Notes: a model not told the origin generated them from the letters alone. A DNA stretch of 64,000 nucleotides from an uncultured Lachnospiraceae bacterium (GCA_947650005.1 CANSTU010000007.1:1-64000); one strand, 5' to 3'. Positions 1-9,849 are shown, counted from the stretch's first letter. Numbers and translations: made by a program.

Positions 1-164
1 CAGCAGCCGGCCTGCAGAAAGGCAGGGACAGCCGCCGGATGGTCATGCGCTTGGCATGTAGGCCGGGGCCCTGGGGGCTGAACTCTGCCTTTCCAAAGGC
101 TTTCTGAAGGTGTATACTATCTATGAATTCAATTTAAGCCGCTTGCGGCGTGATGGGAGGATCA

Positions 165-2012
165 ATGAAAACAGGGATGCTTTGCTCCACCCGCTGGAGC
201 CATCAGGTGACAAATGAACAGGTATGGAAAGAATACCCTAGGCCCGCCATGGTCCGTTCCTCTTACTACAATCTGAACGGAGAATGGGACTATTGTTTTT
301 CCCGTACTACGCACAAACCGGAACATTTCATGGGCCGCATCCTAGTGCCCTTCTCTCCGGAAAGTCCTCTTTCCGGCGTTAAACGCCAACTTCTTCCTCA
401 TGAATTTCTGTGGTATCGCCGCCGTGCGCCCAGACCGTCCCTGAAAAAAGGCCATAGGCTGCTTCTCCACTTCGGAGCGGTTGACCAAAAATGCCGGATT
501 TTCATCGATGGGAAAACAGCCGGCAGCCATATTGGAGGATATCTGCCCTTTTCCTTGGATATCACGGACTTTCTGCCCGACGAAAACACTCCCGATTTTG
601 AACTGCTCCTGTGTGTACAAGATCTGAGCGATACCTCCTGGCACAGCCGCGGCAAGCAGAAGTTAAAACGAGGAGGCATGTTCTATACTGCCCAAAGCGG
701 AATCTGGCAGACTGTATGGATGGAGGAAGTCCCGGCTTCCCACATCTCCTCTGTCCGCATTACCCCGGACTTTGACCATGCCTGCTGCCGTATCCTGGTA
801 CATCTCACGGGAGATAAAAACGCCCCCCGCATCCTGCAGGCTTCCATACGGCCGGAAACAAAACAGGATGCGCTTCTGCGCGACCGCCCCTCGTTTCTCC
901 GCGGCCAAGCCCCGGACTCTGCCCTTTTTACCGTTTCCATCACTGCGGGCAGGGAAACAACCGTCTCCCTGCCCGATTTTCATCCCTGGACACCGGAGGA
1001 TCCCTTCCTCTACCACCTCACCCTGGAGACACAGGAAGACCGGGTGGAATGCTATTTCGCCATGCGCCAATGCGACATACGTACAGACAAACAGGGGCTC
1101 CCCAGACTATACCTAAACCACGTCCCCTATATGCAGACCGGTGTTTTGGACCAGGGCTATTGGCCGGACGGCCTCTACACCGCTCCCTGCGATGCGGCGC
1201 TTCAATACGATATCCTTACCATGAAAAGCTTAGGCTTCAACATGCTGCGCAAGCACATTAAAATTGAACCCCAGCGCTGGTATTACCACTGCGACAGGCT
1301 GGGCATGCTGGTCTGGCAGGACATGGTCTGCGGCGGCACTTCTTACCGCCACTGGTTTGTAACCTATCTTGCCACCCTTTTCAACGCCCTTCACCTCACC
1401 ATCCCGGATGGGCCGGCCAGTTACAGCCTCCTCTCACGTCGGGAAAAAGAGGGACGCAGGCAATTTTACCGCGAGATGAGAGACGCCGTCCGGACCCTTT
1501 TCAACCATCCTTCCATCGTCTGCTGGGTTCCTTTTAACGAAGGATGGGGGCAATTTGACGCCCAGAAAGCTGCCGACATTCTCCGTTCCCTCGATCCCTC
1601 CAGGCTGATCGACCATGCCAGCGGCTGGTTTGACCAGAAGGCCGGAGACCTGGCCAGCCTCCACTACTATTTCTTTTCCCTTAAAATACGCCCGGAAGCC
1701 GAACGCGCCCTGGCCCTTACGGAATTCGGCGGCTATACCTGGCATATCCCCCGCCACAGCTACAGCCGCAGACAATACGGCTACGGAAAATATAAGACCC
1801 GCGCCTCTTTGACCGCAGGATACCGAAAGCTCCTCACCCAAACCGTCCTTCCCGCCGTCAAAAGAGGGATCTCCGCCACTGTATACACCCAGCTGTCCGA
1901 TGTGGAAGACGAGGTAAACGGCCTGCTCACCTACGACCGGGAAATCCTGAAACCCGACGCTGACACAATCAGACACCTGAACCAGGCTCTCAAGGAGGCG
2001 CTCCGCCCCTAA
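165..2012 (+). CDS. Glycoside hydrolase family 2 protein (beta-galactosidase/glucuronidase-like)
   Basis: ORF with GH2 sandwich and TIM-barrel features (YYNLNGEWDYCF, GFNMLRKHIKIEPQRWYYHCDRLGMLVWQDM, WVPFNEGWGQFD, ALTEFGGY). Start at ATG 165 preferred over 150. Confidence 0.9.
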   Translation: MKTGMLCSTRWSHQVTNEQVWKEYPRPAMVRSSYYNLNGEWDYCFSRTTHKPEHFMGRILVPFSPESPLSGVKRQLLPHEFLWYRRRAPRPSLKKGHRLLLHFGAVDQKCRIFIDGKTAGSHIGGYLPFSLDITDFLPDENTPDFELLLCVQDLSDTSWHSRGKQKLKRGGMFYTAQSGIWQTVWMEEVPASHISSVRITPDFDHACCRILVHLTGDKNAPRILQASIRPETKQDALLRDRPSFLRGQAPDSALFTVSITAGRETTVSLPDFHPWTPEDPFLYHLTLETQEDRVECYFAMRQCDIRTDKQGLPRLYLNHVPYMQTGVLDQGYWPDGLYTAPCDAALQYDILTMKSLGFNMLRKHIKIEPQRWYYHCDRLGMLVWQDMVCGGTSYRHWFVTYLATLFNALHLTIPDGPASYSLLSRREKEGRRQFYREMRDAVRTLFNHPSIVCWVPFNEGWGQFDAQKAADILRSLDPSRLIDHASGWFDQKAGDLASLHYYFFSLKIRPEAERALALTEFGGYTWHIPRHSYSRRQYGYGKYKTRASLTAGYRKLLTQTVLPAVKRGISATVYTQLSDVEDEVNGLLTYDREILKPDADTIRHLNQALKEALRP

Positions 2013-2170
2013 AGCACAGCCGTTCTTTCCGTCCATCCCCACATGCTTCACGATATGATATTCACCGCTAAAGCGGCCTGAACCCATATCCCTGCTTTCC
2101 CGGCGGCCGCCCTCTTCCTTCTCACATCATTATCACCCAGGGCTATCCTTGTGTTTTCGAAAACCTAGCG

Positions 2171-2471
2171 CAGAGGAACCGCCTTTCAACAGCAGCTGCC
2201 CCAGCCTGCCGGGACTTTGCCCACAGTGAAACGGCCCAGGGAGAGGTGCGGAGGCCGTGCTATGTTTTTGAACGCATTTCACGCCATGGAGACGAGACAT
2301 GCTTCCCTGGAGGGGCGTTGCCCGACAGAAAAGCGGCCATGGCTCATCGAAACGCCCGACGCGACGGCGTTCAAAAACATAGCACGGGCTCCGCGCCTCT
2401 CCCTGGGCCGTTTTACTGCGGGCAAAGTCCCGGCAGACTGGGGCAGCTGCTGTTGAAAGGCGGTTCCTCTG
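2171..2471 (+). repeat. Long-inverted-repeat element copy 1: 105-nt arms (2171-2275 / 2367-2471) around a 91-nt core
   Basis: Arms align without gaps with 5 mismatches in 105. The core is homologous to copies at 33735-34056 and 57626-57830. Confidence 0.9.
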
Positions 2472-2483
2472 TAACCTCCCCCA

Positions 2484-2512
2484 TTGACACCCATCCCCAT
2501 CTATGCTATTCT
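2484..2512 (+). promoter_or_regulatory. Sigma70-type promoter for the T-box/proS transcript
   Basis: TTGACA (2484-2489), 17-nt spacer, TATTCT (2507-2512). Confidence 0.6.
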
Positions 2513-2619
2513 AGGAAAAATCGATGGAATCTGTGCGGACCAGTCGCCGTTTCCATCCATGTCCCGCCTCAGGCCCATTTTTATTTTGCCTGCTGCCCGC
2601 GGGAAAAGGCGTTGAAGGG

Positions 2620-2870
2620 AAATAGTAGCTATTCCGAATGGCACAGAGAGAAGGCGGCCGGTGCGAGCCTTTGCGGACGGAATAGTAAACCCCTCCCGGA
2701 GCTGTGGGCCGAACCATCCAGCATTTTATGGATGCCAAGTAAGCTTCACCGGGTTCTCCCGTGACAGAGAAAGGTATCGGGCTCTGTCCCCGTACCGTGA
2801 GTGCGGATTATTCCGAATTTAGGTGGTACCACGGACGTATACGTTCGCCCTAAGCTTATCTTTATGTTTC
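2620..2870 (+). promoter_or_regulatory. T-box leader of proS
   Basis: Stem I-like AGTAG...CAGAGAG...GGCCGGTG, and antiterminator T-box AATTTAGGTGGTACCACGG upstream of a tRNA synthetase. A CCC triplet near 2690 could be the proline specifier (inference). Confidence 0.8.
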
Positions 2871-3090
2871 TTAATTGTAGGACTTTCTTCAGAGGAATCC
2901 AAGGAAAGTTTTACACAAAGAGCGGGATAGGTGGAGGGCCTTTTTTATTTCCCGCAACTTACAACGCCGCCTGCGCAGAGAAAAATCGCTTTGCGGCGCA
3001 AACATCCTCTGAACGCACAGAAGGCGTCCGATGCGCATTCTGGCGATCGAGGCATTGGGGAAGCGTGAAAGTTTTTCAATTTTTCATTCA

Positions 3091-3173
3091 CCCTGATTGG
3101 TACACGCGCTGAAGCGCACAGATGGGATTACCCTGATTTGAGTGCGTGCCCTGCACGCAGATAGGAGTTAAGT
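3091..3173 (+). repeat. RBS-hairpin module, two tandem 40-bp units, directly upstream of proS start
   Basis: CCCTGATTGGTACACGCGCTGAAGCGCACAGATGGGATTA then CCCTGATTTGAGTGCGTGCCCTGCACGCAGATAGGAGTTA, followed by AGTATG. Confidence 0.75.
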
Positions 3174-4928
3174 ATGAAACTGTCAGCATTGACTGGGGAG
3201 CGTTTTCGGGAAACTCCCTCCGATTGTGTCATTGAAAGCCACGCTTTCATGCTCCGGGGAGGGTATATGAAATACGTTGCAAACGGAATCTATTCCGTTC
3301 TGCCTCCCCTGAAACGGATCACGGACAAAATTGAAAGAATCATCCGAGAGGAAATGGATGCCTTAGGCGGACAGGAGGTTTTATTTCCCGTAGCGCTCCC
3401 CGCATCCCTCTGGGAAGAATCCGGCCGTCTGCAGACCGTGGGACGGGAGCTTTTGCGCTTCACTGACCGAGGCGGCGCCGATATGGTTCTGGGGATGACC
3501 CATGAGGAAGCAGCCGTCCATCTGGTACGGGAATATGCCTCCAGCCATTCCCGCTATCCTTTCATGATCTATCAGATACAGACCAAATTCCGGGACGAGG
3601 CCAGGCCCAGGGCCGGCCTGATCCGGGTAAGGGAGTTTATCATGAAAGACGCCTATTCCTTCCATACCTCCCAAGAAGACCTGGATGCCTTCTATCAGCG
3701 CTGCCTGCAGGCCTATGAGCGGATTTTCGCCCGCGCTGGAATTCCTCAGGTAGTTTCTGTCGCCTCGGATTCCGGCATGATGGGCGGCAGCCTTTCCCAC
3801 GAATTCATGCTGCTCACCTCCGCCGGGGAGGACAGCATCGTCCTCTGCCCGCACTGCGGATACCGCGCCAATATGGAAGCCGCGGAATGCATCGTTTCGG
3901 ACACCCCAAATCAGACGATGCAGGAGCTAGCGCCCATACACACACCGGATATCTGTACCATTCAGGATCTGTGCAGCCATTTGGACATACCGCCCAAAAA
4001 CCTATGCAAAGCCGTTGTCTATCAAAGGAACCGGGACGATTCCTACGTGATCGTTTTTCTGCGTGGGGATTTAGAAATCAATGAAACCAAACTCACCAAT
4101 CTCCTCGGGGAAGGGATTCATCCTGCCCTAATTACGGAGGATAGCGGCCTGGAAGCCGGTTTCATCGGCCCCTGCGGCCTCTCCTGCGAGAATCCTTCTT
4201 CTCCGAATGCAAAGCACACCGTGCTCTATGACCGATCCCTGCAGGGATCCTGCGGATTGGCCTGCGGAGCCAATCGGAAAGACTTCCATTTCACCGGGCT
4301 TTGCATGGAAAGGGACTGCCCCGATGTATGCTATCACGACCTGGCAAAGGCCGTTTTGGGAGGGACCTGTCCTGCCTGCCGGAAAATCGGCATCAAGGTT
4401 TCACGAGGAATCGAAGTGGGCAATATTTTTCAACTGGGCGCCAAATATACCCACGCAATGCACATGCAGTACATGGATGAAAACGGCGCCCTCAGGGAAC
4501 CTCTGATGGGCTGCTACGGCATCGGCATCGGACGCCTCGCCGCCTCCGTCTGTGAGGCGTCCCACGACGAATTCGGCCCCATCTGGCCCATCAGCATCGC
4601 CCCCTGGCAGGTTCATTTATGCTGTTTGAGAAGCGACAACGAACACGTACATTCTCAGGCGGACAGCCTGTATAATATGCTGCAAGAACAAGGGCTGGAG
4701 GTTCTCTACGACGACAGGGCCGTCAGCGCCGGCGTCATGTTTTCCGACGCAGATCTTCTGGGCGTACCCATACGGCTCACTGTGAGCCCCCGCAACTATA
4801 AGGAAGGGTGCGTGGAACTCTCCCTGCGTCAGGATAAATCCATTTCTGCCAAAATCCCGATGGACGAAGTCCTTCTCCGTGTTATGGAAACGATAAGCAG
4901 GCTGAAGGAGGAGTGCCGTCCGGCCTGA
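3174..4928 (+). CDS. proS: Prolyl-tRNA synthetase (bacterial type)
   Basis: Full-length 584 aa with class II motifs (FRDEARPRAGLIRVREFIMKDAYSFH, GCYGIGIGRLAASVCE); T-box upstream. Confidence 0.97.
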   Translation: MKLSALTGERFRETPSDCVIESHAFMLRGGYMKYVANGIYSVLPPLKRITDKIERIIREEMDALGGQEVLFPVALPASLWEESGRLQTVGRELLRFTDRGGADMVLGMTHEEAAVHLVREYASSHSRYPFMIYQIQTKFRDEARPRAGLIRVREFIMKDAYSFHTSQEDLDAFYQRCLQAYERIFARAGIPQVVSVASDSGMMGGSLSHEFMLLTSAGEDSIVLCPHCGYRANMEAAECIVSDTPNQTMQELAPIHTPDICTIQDLCSHLDIPPKNLCKAVVYQRNRDDSYVIVFLRGDLEINETKLTNLLGEGIHPALITEDSGLEAGFIGPCGLSCENPSSPNAKHTVLYDRSLQGSCGLACGANRKDFHFTGLCMERDCPDVCYHDLAKAVLGGTCPACRKIGIKVSRGIEVGNIFQLGAKYTHAMHMQYMDENGALREPLMGCYGIGIGRLAASVCEASHDEFGPIWPISIAPWQVHLCCLRSDNEHVHSQADSLYNMLQEQGLEVLYDDRAVSAGVMFSDADLLGVPIRLTVSPRNYKEGCVELSLRQDKSISAKIPMDEVLLRVMETISRLKEECRPA

Positions 4929-5190
4929 ACTCGCATGGACAATGCCCAATCCGGGAATAACGGCCGCCCATGCATACCAAACGCATGAACGGTGCAGTCT
5001 GCTCCGCCATCTCTTCCCTGTCTGCTCCTAAACCGCAGGCGAACGCGGTAGCCTCCTTTTTGACCGAATCCTACCGCATTCGCCTGCAATCCGGGAGCAG
5101 ACAGGCAGAGACAGCGGGCACGGCCGAACCATGCGTCTGCCATTCCTCTATAGAAACGGATTCCTGTGGTCTCTCACCCCATTGTCTCCA

Positions 5191-5335
5191 TGACCCAATG
5201 CGCCAGAATCTCGCATCCCATTGCCCCCTTGGCTCAATGCGCCAGAATCTCGCACCCCATTTCCCCTTGGCTCAATGCGCCAGAATCTTGCACCCCATTT
5301 CCCCTTGGTTCAGTGCGCCAGAATCTCGCATCCCT
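5191..5335 (-). repeat. Four tandem 38-39 bp units derived from the 3' end of map
   Basis: CAATGCGCCAGAATCTCGCAYCCCATTKCCCCTTGG, with the shared CGCCAGAATC at 5201, 5240, 5278 and 5316. The unit includes the map C-terminal codons CEILAH-stop. Confidence 0.85.
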
Positions 5336-6182
5336 CTTCAGTCACCAGAATCATGGCCTCCCACTGGGCGGACGGCTTCCCGTCCTCCGTATAGACGGTC
5401 CATCCGTCCTCGTCATCCACATAGATTTCTGCCGTCCCCATATTCACCATAGGCTCAATGGTAAAAATCATCCCAGGAACCATCAACATTTCCGTTCCCT
5501 TCGGCGCCACATAACTGACAAAGGGATCCTCATGGAATTCCAGCCCCACTCCGTGGCCGCCGATCTCCTCCACCACGCTGTAACCGTTTAACTTTGCATG
5601 GCTATTCACCGCATCCGCCATGTCTCCCAAAAAGGCCCAGGGTTTCACCGCGGCGATCCCCTTCTCCATACACTCCCTGGCCACGCGCACCAAGCGCGCA
5701 TCCTCCTCCTTCACGTTCCCTATACAGAACATTCTCGACGAGTCCCCGAAATATCCCCCGTAAATCGTGGACACATCCACATTTACGATATCCCCGTCTT
5801 TCAAAACCACCTTTTCACTCGGAATGCCATGACATACCTGGTTTCCAACGGATGTACATACACTTTTAGGGAATCCGTCATAGCCCAAAGGGGCCGGTAT
5901 TCCCCCCAGTTCCCTCGTTTTCTCGTCTACCATCCTGTCTATCTGCGCCGTAGTCATCCCTTCGCAAATCTGTTGTCCTACATAATCCAGAATAGAGGTA
6001 TTGATCCGGCCGCTTTTACGGATTCCCTCGATCTGCTGCGCGTTCTTTATCATCCCGTATCCCGGCACCATATATCCCTGCAGCTCGTAGTGCCGGATTT
6101 TCTCGTCAAAAGCCGCATGACACTGCTTGTATTTCCTGCCGCTTTTACACCAGCAAGGATCGTTCCTTCCCATTTTTAACAT
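5310..6182 (-). CDS. map: Type I methionine aminopeptidase with N-terminal SEC-C zinc motif
   Basis: NDPCWCKSGRKYKQCH SEC-C motif; MetAP motifs GYDGFPKSVCTSVGNQVCHGIP, GHGVGLEFHEDP, FTIEPMV. Confidence 0.95.
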   Translation of the reverse strand: MLKMGRNDPCWCKSGRKYKQCHAAFDEKIRHYELQGYMVPGYGMIKNAQQIEGIRKSGRINTSILDYVGQQICEGMTTAQIDRMVDEKTRELGGIPAPLGYDGFPKSVCTSVGNQVCHGIPSEKVVLKDGDIVNVDVSTIYGGYFGDSSRMFCIGNVKEEDARLVRVARECMEKGIAAVKPWAFLGDMADAVNSHAKLNGYSVVEEIGGHGVGLEFHEDPFVSYVAPKGTEMLMVPGMIFTIEPMVNMGTAEIYVDDEDGWTVYTEDGKPSAQWEAMILVTEEGCEILAH

Positions 6183-6257
6183 CTCTATCCCCTCTCTATC
6201 GCAGGATTTGCTTGCGATACTGCCGCCAGTAAAGGTTTAACGAAGATCCAAACCTGC

Positions 6258-6298
6258 TTCCATCTGCCTGCTTTATCAGGCACAAATCCATGGGTAAC
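6258..6298 (-). repeat. RBS-hairpin-like module between the ABC-F gene and map
   Basis: Minus strand: CCATGGATTTGTGCCTGATAAAGCAGGCAGATGGAAG. Confidence 0.6.
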
Positions 6299-6318
6299 AA
6301 ATGGCTGAACCACCATTT

Positions 6319-8208
6319 TCAATCTATTTTCTCCGCCGTGATCTTCGCCGCCAGCTCCTCTAAATACATCCACCGTTCCATCTTTTCCTCCAGGGCTGCT
6401 TCCGCCTCTTCCTTTTCCAGCATCAGCCCGTTCAGTTTTGCATAATCCCTGGCAGCCTTTGCAATCTGCTCCTCTAAAGCTGAAATCCGTTCCTCTAGTT
6501 CGCCGATCTGTGCCTCTATGGTCTCATAATCCTTCTGTTCCTGATAGGAAAATTTCAGTTTCCTCGTTTTCATCGATTCGGGCTTTCCCCTTCCGGACGG
6601 GCCGTCCTTCCCCTTTCCTTCCGAAAACCGGCCCGAAGAAGCCGTCTCCGCCCGATCCTTTGCGCCGCCCTCCATCTGTCGGCGCAGCGCATAATCGGTA
6701 TATCCGCCCTCATACTGCCTCAGCCTTCCGCCCTCTTCAAATGCAAAAATCCGGCGTACCACCCGGTCGAGAAAATATCTGTCATGGGATACCGCGATCA
6801 CAATTCCATCAAAATTGTCCAGATAATCTTCCAGGATGGAAAGTGTAGTCACGTCCAGATCGTTGGTCGGCTCGTCCAGAATCAATACATTGGGGGCCTC
6901 CATCAACACCCGCAGCAGGTTCAGCCTCTTTTTCTCACCCCCGGAAAGCTTTCCGATCAGCCCGTATTGATCTTCCCCTGCGAACAGAAACCGTTCCAAC
7001 ATCTGGGAGGCGCTGATGCTTCCTTCGGCCGTACGCACATATTCCGCCGTATCCCGGATATAATCAATCACCCTTTTATCCGGATCCATGGCAGCTGCTG
7101 GCTGCATCTGCGGGCTGTCCAATTCCTGGGCATAATACCCGATCCTGATTGTCCCTCCCACCTTTATCTCTCCTCGGTCCGGCGCAAGCTGCCCTGTCAA
7201 AAGCTTCATGAGCGTGGTTTTACCACATCCGTTGGCGCCGATGAATCCCACCCTGTCCCCTTTTAAAAAGGTATAGGAAAAATCCTCTATCAGCTTCTTT
7301 TCCCCGTATGCCTTTCCAATATGGGACAGCTCTATCGTAGTTTTTCCCATCCGCGTCGTGGCTGAACTCATGTCCACACGGGCCTCCGCTGCCGGAGCCT
7401 GTCTGGAGGAGAGCTCCTCATATCTCTGGATCCGCGCCTTCTGTTTCGTGGAACGGGCCCGCGCGCCCCGCTGCATCCAGGCCAGCTCCACGCGCAGGAT
7501 GGACTGCCTTTTTCTCTCTCCCGCCGCTTCCCGCTCCATCCGCTCCGCTTTTCCCTTCAAATACTCCTCATAATTGCCTGGATAGGAATACAGTTTTCCT
7601 TGGTCGATCTCCACAATCCTCCCGGCAACGCTGTCCAGAAAATACCTGTCATGGGTCACCATCACCAACGTCCCCCTCCATTTTTTTAGGTATTCTTCCA
7701 GCCAATCCGACATTTCATTGTCCAGATGGTTTGTCGGCTCATCCAACACCAGGATATCCGATGGAAAAACAAGGGCGGCCACCAGGGCGAGGCGCTTCCG
7801 CTGTCCGCCGGAAAGTTCCCCGCAGGGCTGGTCAAAATCCGTTACGCCAAGCCGGGTAAGCATGGCCTTTACGTCGCTTTCCGTCACCCATGCACTGCCT
7901 TTTATTTCGCTCTTATCTCCCATCCCGGCCGCATTTTCCGCTGCCAAAACGCTCTCCAGCACCGTATCCTGTGGAGCGAATTTCGCTTCCTGGGACAGGA
8001 AACGTATCACCACATGGTTAGCGCAGGTCCTCTTCCCCCCATCCGGCTCTTCTTCCCCCGTCAACAGGCGGAGCAAAGTGGATTTTCCTGTTCCGTTAAT
8101 CCCGATCAGCCCTACCTTTTCCCCCTCCTGCAGATAAAAGGAAACATCATCCAACAGCTTCCTTTCCCCATAGGATTTCGATATCTGTTCCAATGTGAGT
8201 AAATTCAT
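6319..8208 (-). CDS. ABC-F family ATP-binding protein
   Basis: Two ABC ATPase domains (GINGTGKSTLLRLL, LSGGQRKRLALVAAL, GANGCGKTTLMKLL, LSGGEKKRLNLLRVL). Start placed at MNLLTLEQISKSYGERK. Confidence 0.95.
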   Translation of the reverse strand: MNLLTLEQISKSYGERKLLDDVSFYLQEGEKVGLIGINGTGKSTLLRLLTGEEEPDGGKRTCANHVVIRFLSQEAKFAPQDTVLESVLAAENAAGMGDKSEIKGSAWVTESDVKAMLTRLGVTDFDQPCGELSGGQRKRLALVAALVFPSDILVLDEPTNHLDNEMSDWLEEYLKKWRGTLVMVTHDRYFLDSVAGRIVEIDQGKLYSYPGNYEEYLKGKAERMEREAAGERKRQSILRVELAWMQRGARARSTKQKARIQRYEELSSRQAPAAEARVDMSSATTRMGKTTIELSHIGKAYGEKKLIEDFSYTFLKGDRVGFIGANGCGKTTLMKLLTGQLAPDRGEIKVGGTIRIGYYAQELDSPQMQPAAAMDPDKRVIDYIRDTAEYVRTAEGSISASQMLERFLFAGEDQYGLIGKLSGGEKKRLNLLRVLMEAPNVLILDEPTNDLDVTTLSILEDYLDNFDGIVIAVSHDRYFLDRVVRRIFAFEEGGRLRQYEGGYTDYALRRQMEGGAKDRAETASSGRFSEGKGKDGPSGRGKPESMKTRKLKFSYQEQKDYETIEAQIGELEERISALEEQIAKAARDYAKLNGLMLEKEEAEAALEEKMERWMYLEELAAKITAEKID

Positions 8209-8530
8209 GTTCCCTGCTGCCTTTCCACAAAATGTCTGTCCTAAAATTCCATTTCCCATTATGGCACAATTCAGGAAGAAATGCGAGACTTTCCTTTTCT
8301 CTTTAAGGGTCAAACGCATTCACACTTACTGTACATGCCCGACGGCTCTGCCCGGGAGGGAACCAAACAGCCTCTCTGCCCCCTGCGTCATCCCGTTTCG
8401 GCAGCTGCAGCATGTGGGGGATTCAGCGGGAAGCCTTTATGAAAAAAGACATGCTTTTTTTATTATATAATGGTATACTTACTGAGAAGTTGTGAGATAT
8501 GCTGCCAAGTCGGCGAATCGTCTCTGTTAT

Positions 8531-8639
8531 CAAAGAGGCGCGCAGATGAGAGCACCCTGATTTGTCTGCCCGCTCAAGCGCGCAGATGGGATCGCCCTAA
8601 TTTATACGCGCGCTAAGGCGCGCAGATGGGAGCTAAATT
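8531..8639 (+). repeat. RBS-hairpin module, ~3 tandem ~40-bp units, upstream of SIMPL-domain gene
   Basis: CCCTGATTTGTCTGCCCGCTCAAGCGCGCAGATGGGATCG / CCCTAATTTATACGCGCGCTAAGGCGCGCAGATGGGAGCTAAATT-ATG, with a partial unit before them. Confidence 0.75.
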
Positions 8640-9455
8640 ATGAAAGAAAAACTCGTAGCAGTCCTCCTCGCTTCCTGCGTTGCATTAACTGCATGCAGCG
8701 CAGGCGGTTCCACACAACCGGTTCCTGACACGTCTTTACAGACAGACGTCGTTTCCTTACAGGATAGCGGAAACGGCCAGGCTGGCAGTTCTTTGCCTCG
8801 AACCGTCACCGTCAACAGCCGGGAGTCTGTGCATGTGGAACCCGATATCGCTGAGATCGTTTATTCCATTTCCACGCAAGCCGCGCAGGCCGCGGACTGT
8901 CAGCAGCAAAATTCGCAGGAGGTGGATCAGCTTTCCTCCCTTCTGAAGGAAATGGGCGTGGCAGAGGCTTCTATCCAAACCACGGATTATTATATGAATC
9001 CCCGATATGAATGGGTTAACGATGTCCGGCGTCTGGCCGGTTATGAAGCCTGCACCACCTTGACCGTCTCCGATATCCCCATGGAAGAGGCAGGCACGAT
9101 CTTGGCTGAATCCGTGAAAGCCGGGGTTAATCATATCCAGTCGATCTCCTATCTGTCCAGCCGCTATGATGAGGCCTACCGGGATGCGCTTGCCCTAGCG
9201 GTCAGCGCTGCCGCTGCCAAAGCGCAGTCCATGGCGGATGCCGCTGGATATAGCCTTGGACAGATTTCCTATATGCAGGAAACCAGTTCCTATTCCCAGG
9301 CCAGATATCAGGATAACGCCCTTATGGCCAGGAAACTGACGGACACCGGTGAGCAGGACAGCATAACCATCCTGCCCGGAGAATTGGAAATCGTTGCACA
9401 AGTCATAGTGGAGTATTGTCTGGAAGGAGGTTTGGATGAAAATAGTGGTCATTGA
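8640..9455 (+). CDS. SIMPL (DUF541) domain lipoprotein
   Basis: Lipobox (LTACSAGG); RTVTVNSRESVHVEPDIAEI...; SIMPL family layout. Confidence 0.85.
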   Translation: MKEKLVAVLLASCVALTACSAGGSTQPVPDTSLQTDVVSLQDSGNGQAGSSLPRTVTVNSRESVHVEPDIAEIVYSISTQAAQAADCQQQNSQEVDQLSSLLKEMGVAEASIQTTDYYMNPRYEWVNDVRRLAGYEACTTLTVSDIPMEEAGTILAESVKAGVNHIQSISYLSSRYDEAYRDALALAVSAAAAKAQSMADAAGYSLGQISYMQETSSYSQARYQDNALMARKLTDTGEQDSITILPGELEIVAQVIVEYCLEGGLDENSGH

Positions 9456-9849
9456 CGGACAGGGAGGCCGTATGGGCAGTCTGCTCATGGAAAAGCTGAA
9501 AAAGGCTCCTCTTCCAGAAGCCGAAATCCATGCGGTGGGAACCAATTCCACTGCCACTGCAGCTATGATGAAAGCCGGAGCGGATTATGGGGCCACAGGC
9601 GAGAATCCCGTTCTGGTCGCCTGCCGGGACGCTGACTACATTATCGGACCTCTGGGCATTTTGGCTGCGGATTCCCTGCTGGGCGAGGTCACCCCTTCCA
9701 TGGCTGTTGCCATAGGCCGCAGCCGGGCACAGAAAATCCTTCTGCCTGTCAACCGATGCAATCACCATGTGGTCGGCGTGCAGAATTATTCCCTCTCAGC
9801 GCTGACAGAGCAGGCTATCTCAGACTTACTTACCTGCATCCGGGGATAA
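9436..9849 (+). CDS. DUF3842-like small protein
   Basis: MKIVVIDGQGGRMGSLLMEKLK... as recalled for the DUF3842 family; overlaps the preceding gene. Confidence 0.75.
   Translation: MKIVVIDGQGGRMGSLLMEKLKKAPLPEAEIHAVGTNSTATAAMMKAGADYGATGENPVLVACRDADYIIGPLGILAADSLLGEVTPSMAVAIGRSRAQKILLPVNRCNHHVVGVQNYSLSALTEQAISDLLTCIRG

Noticed and set aside
342-1116. Overlapping ORFs in other frames of the GH2 gene
   Set aside because: Shadow ORFs of a clear coding frame; same reasoning applied to most antisense ORFs in the track.
2217-2764. ORFs inside and after the long inverted repeat (79 aa, 172 aa, 73 aa antisense)
   Set aside because: Their sequence follows from the palindromic arms and T-box leader; no plausible protein features.
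5191-5335. Possible CRISPR-like repeat array
   Set aside because: No unique spacers. The units are contiguous and derive from the end of map; no cas genes.
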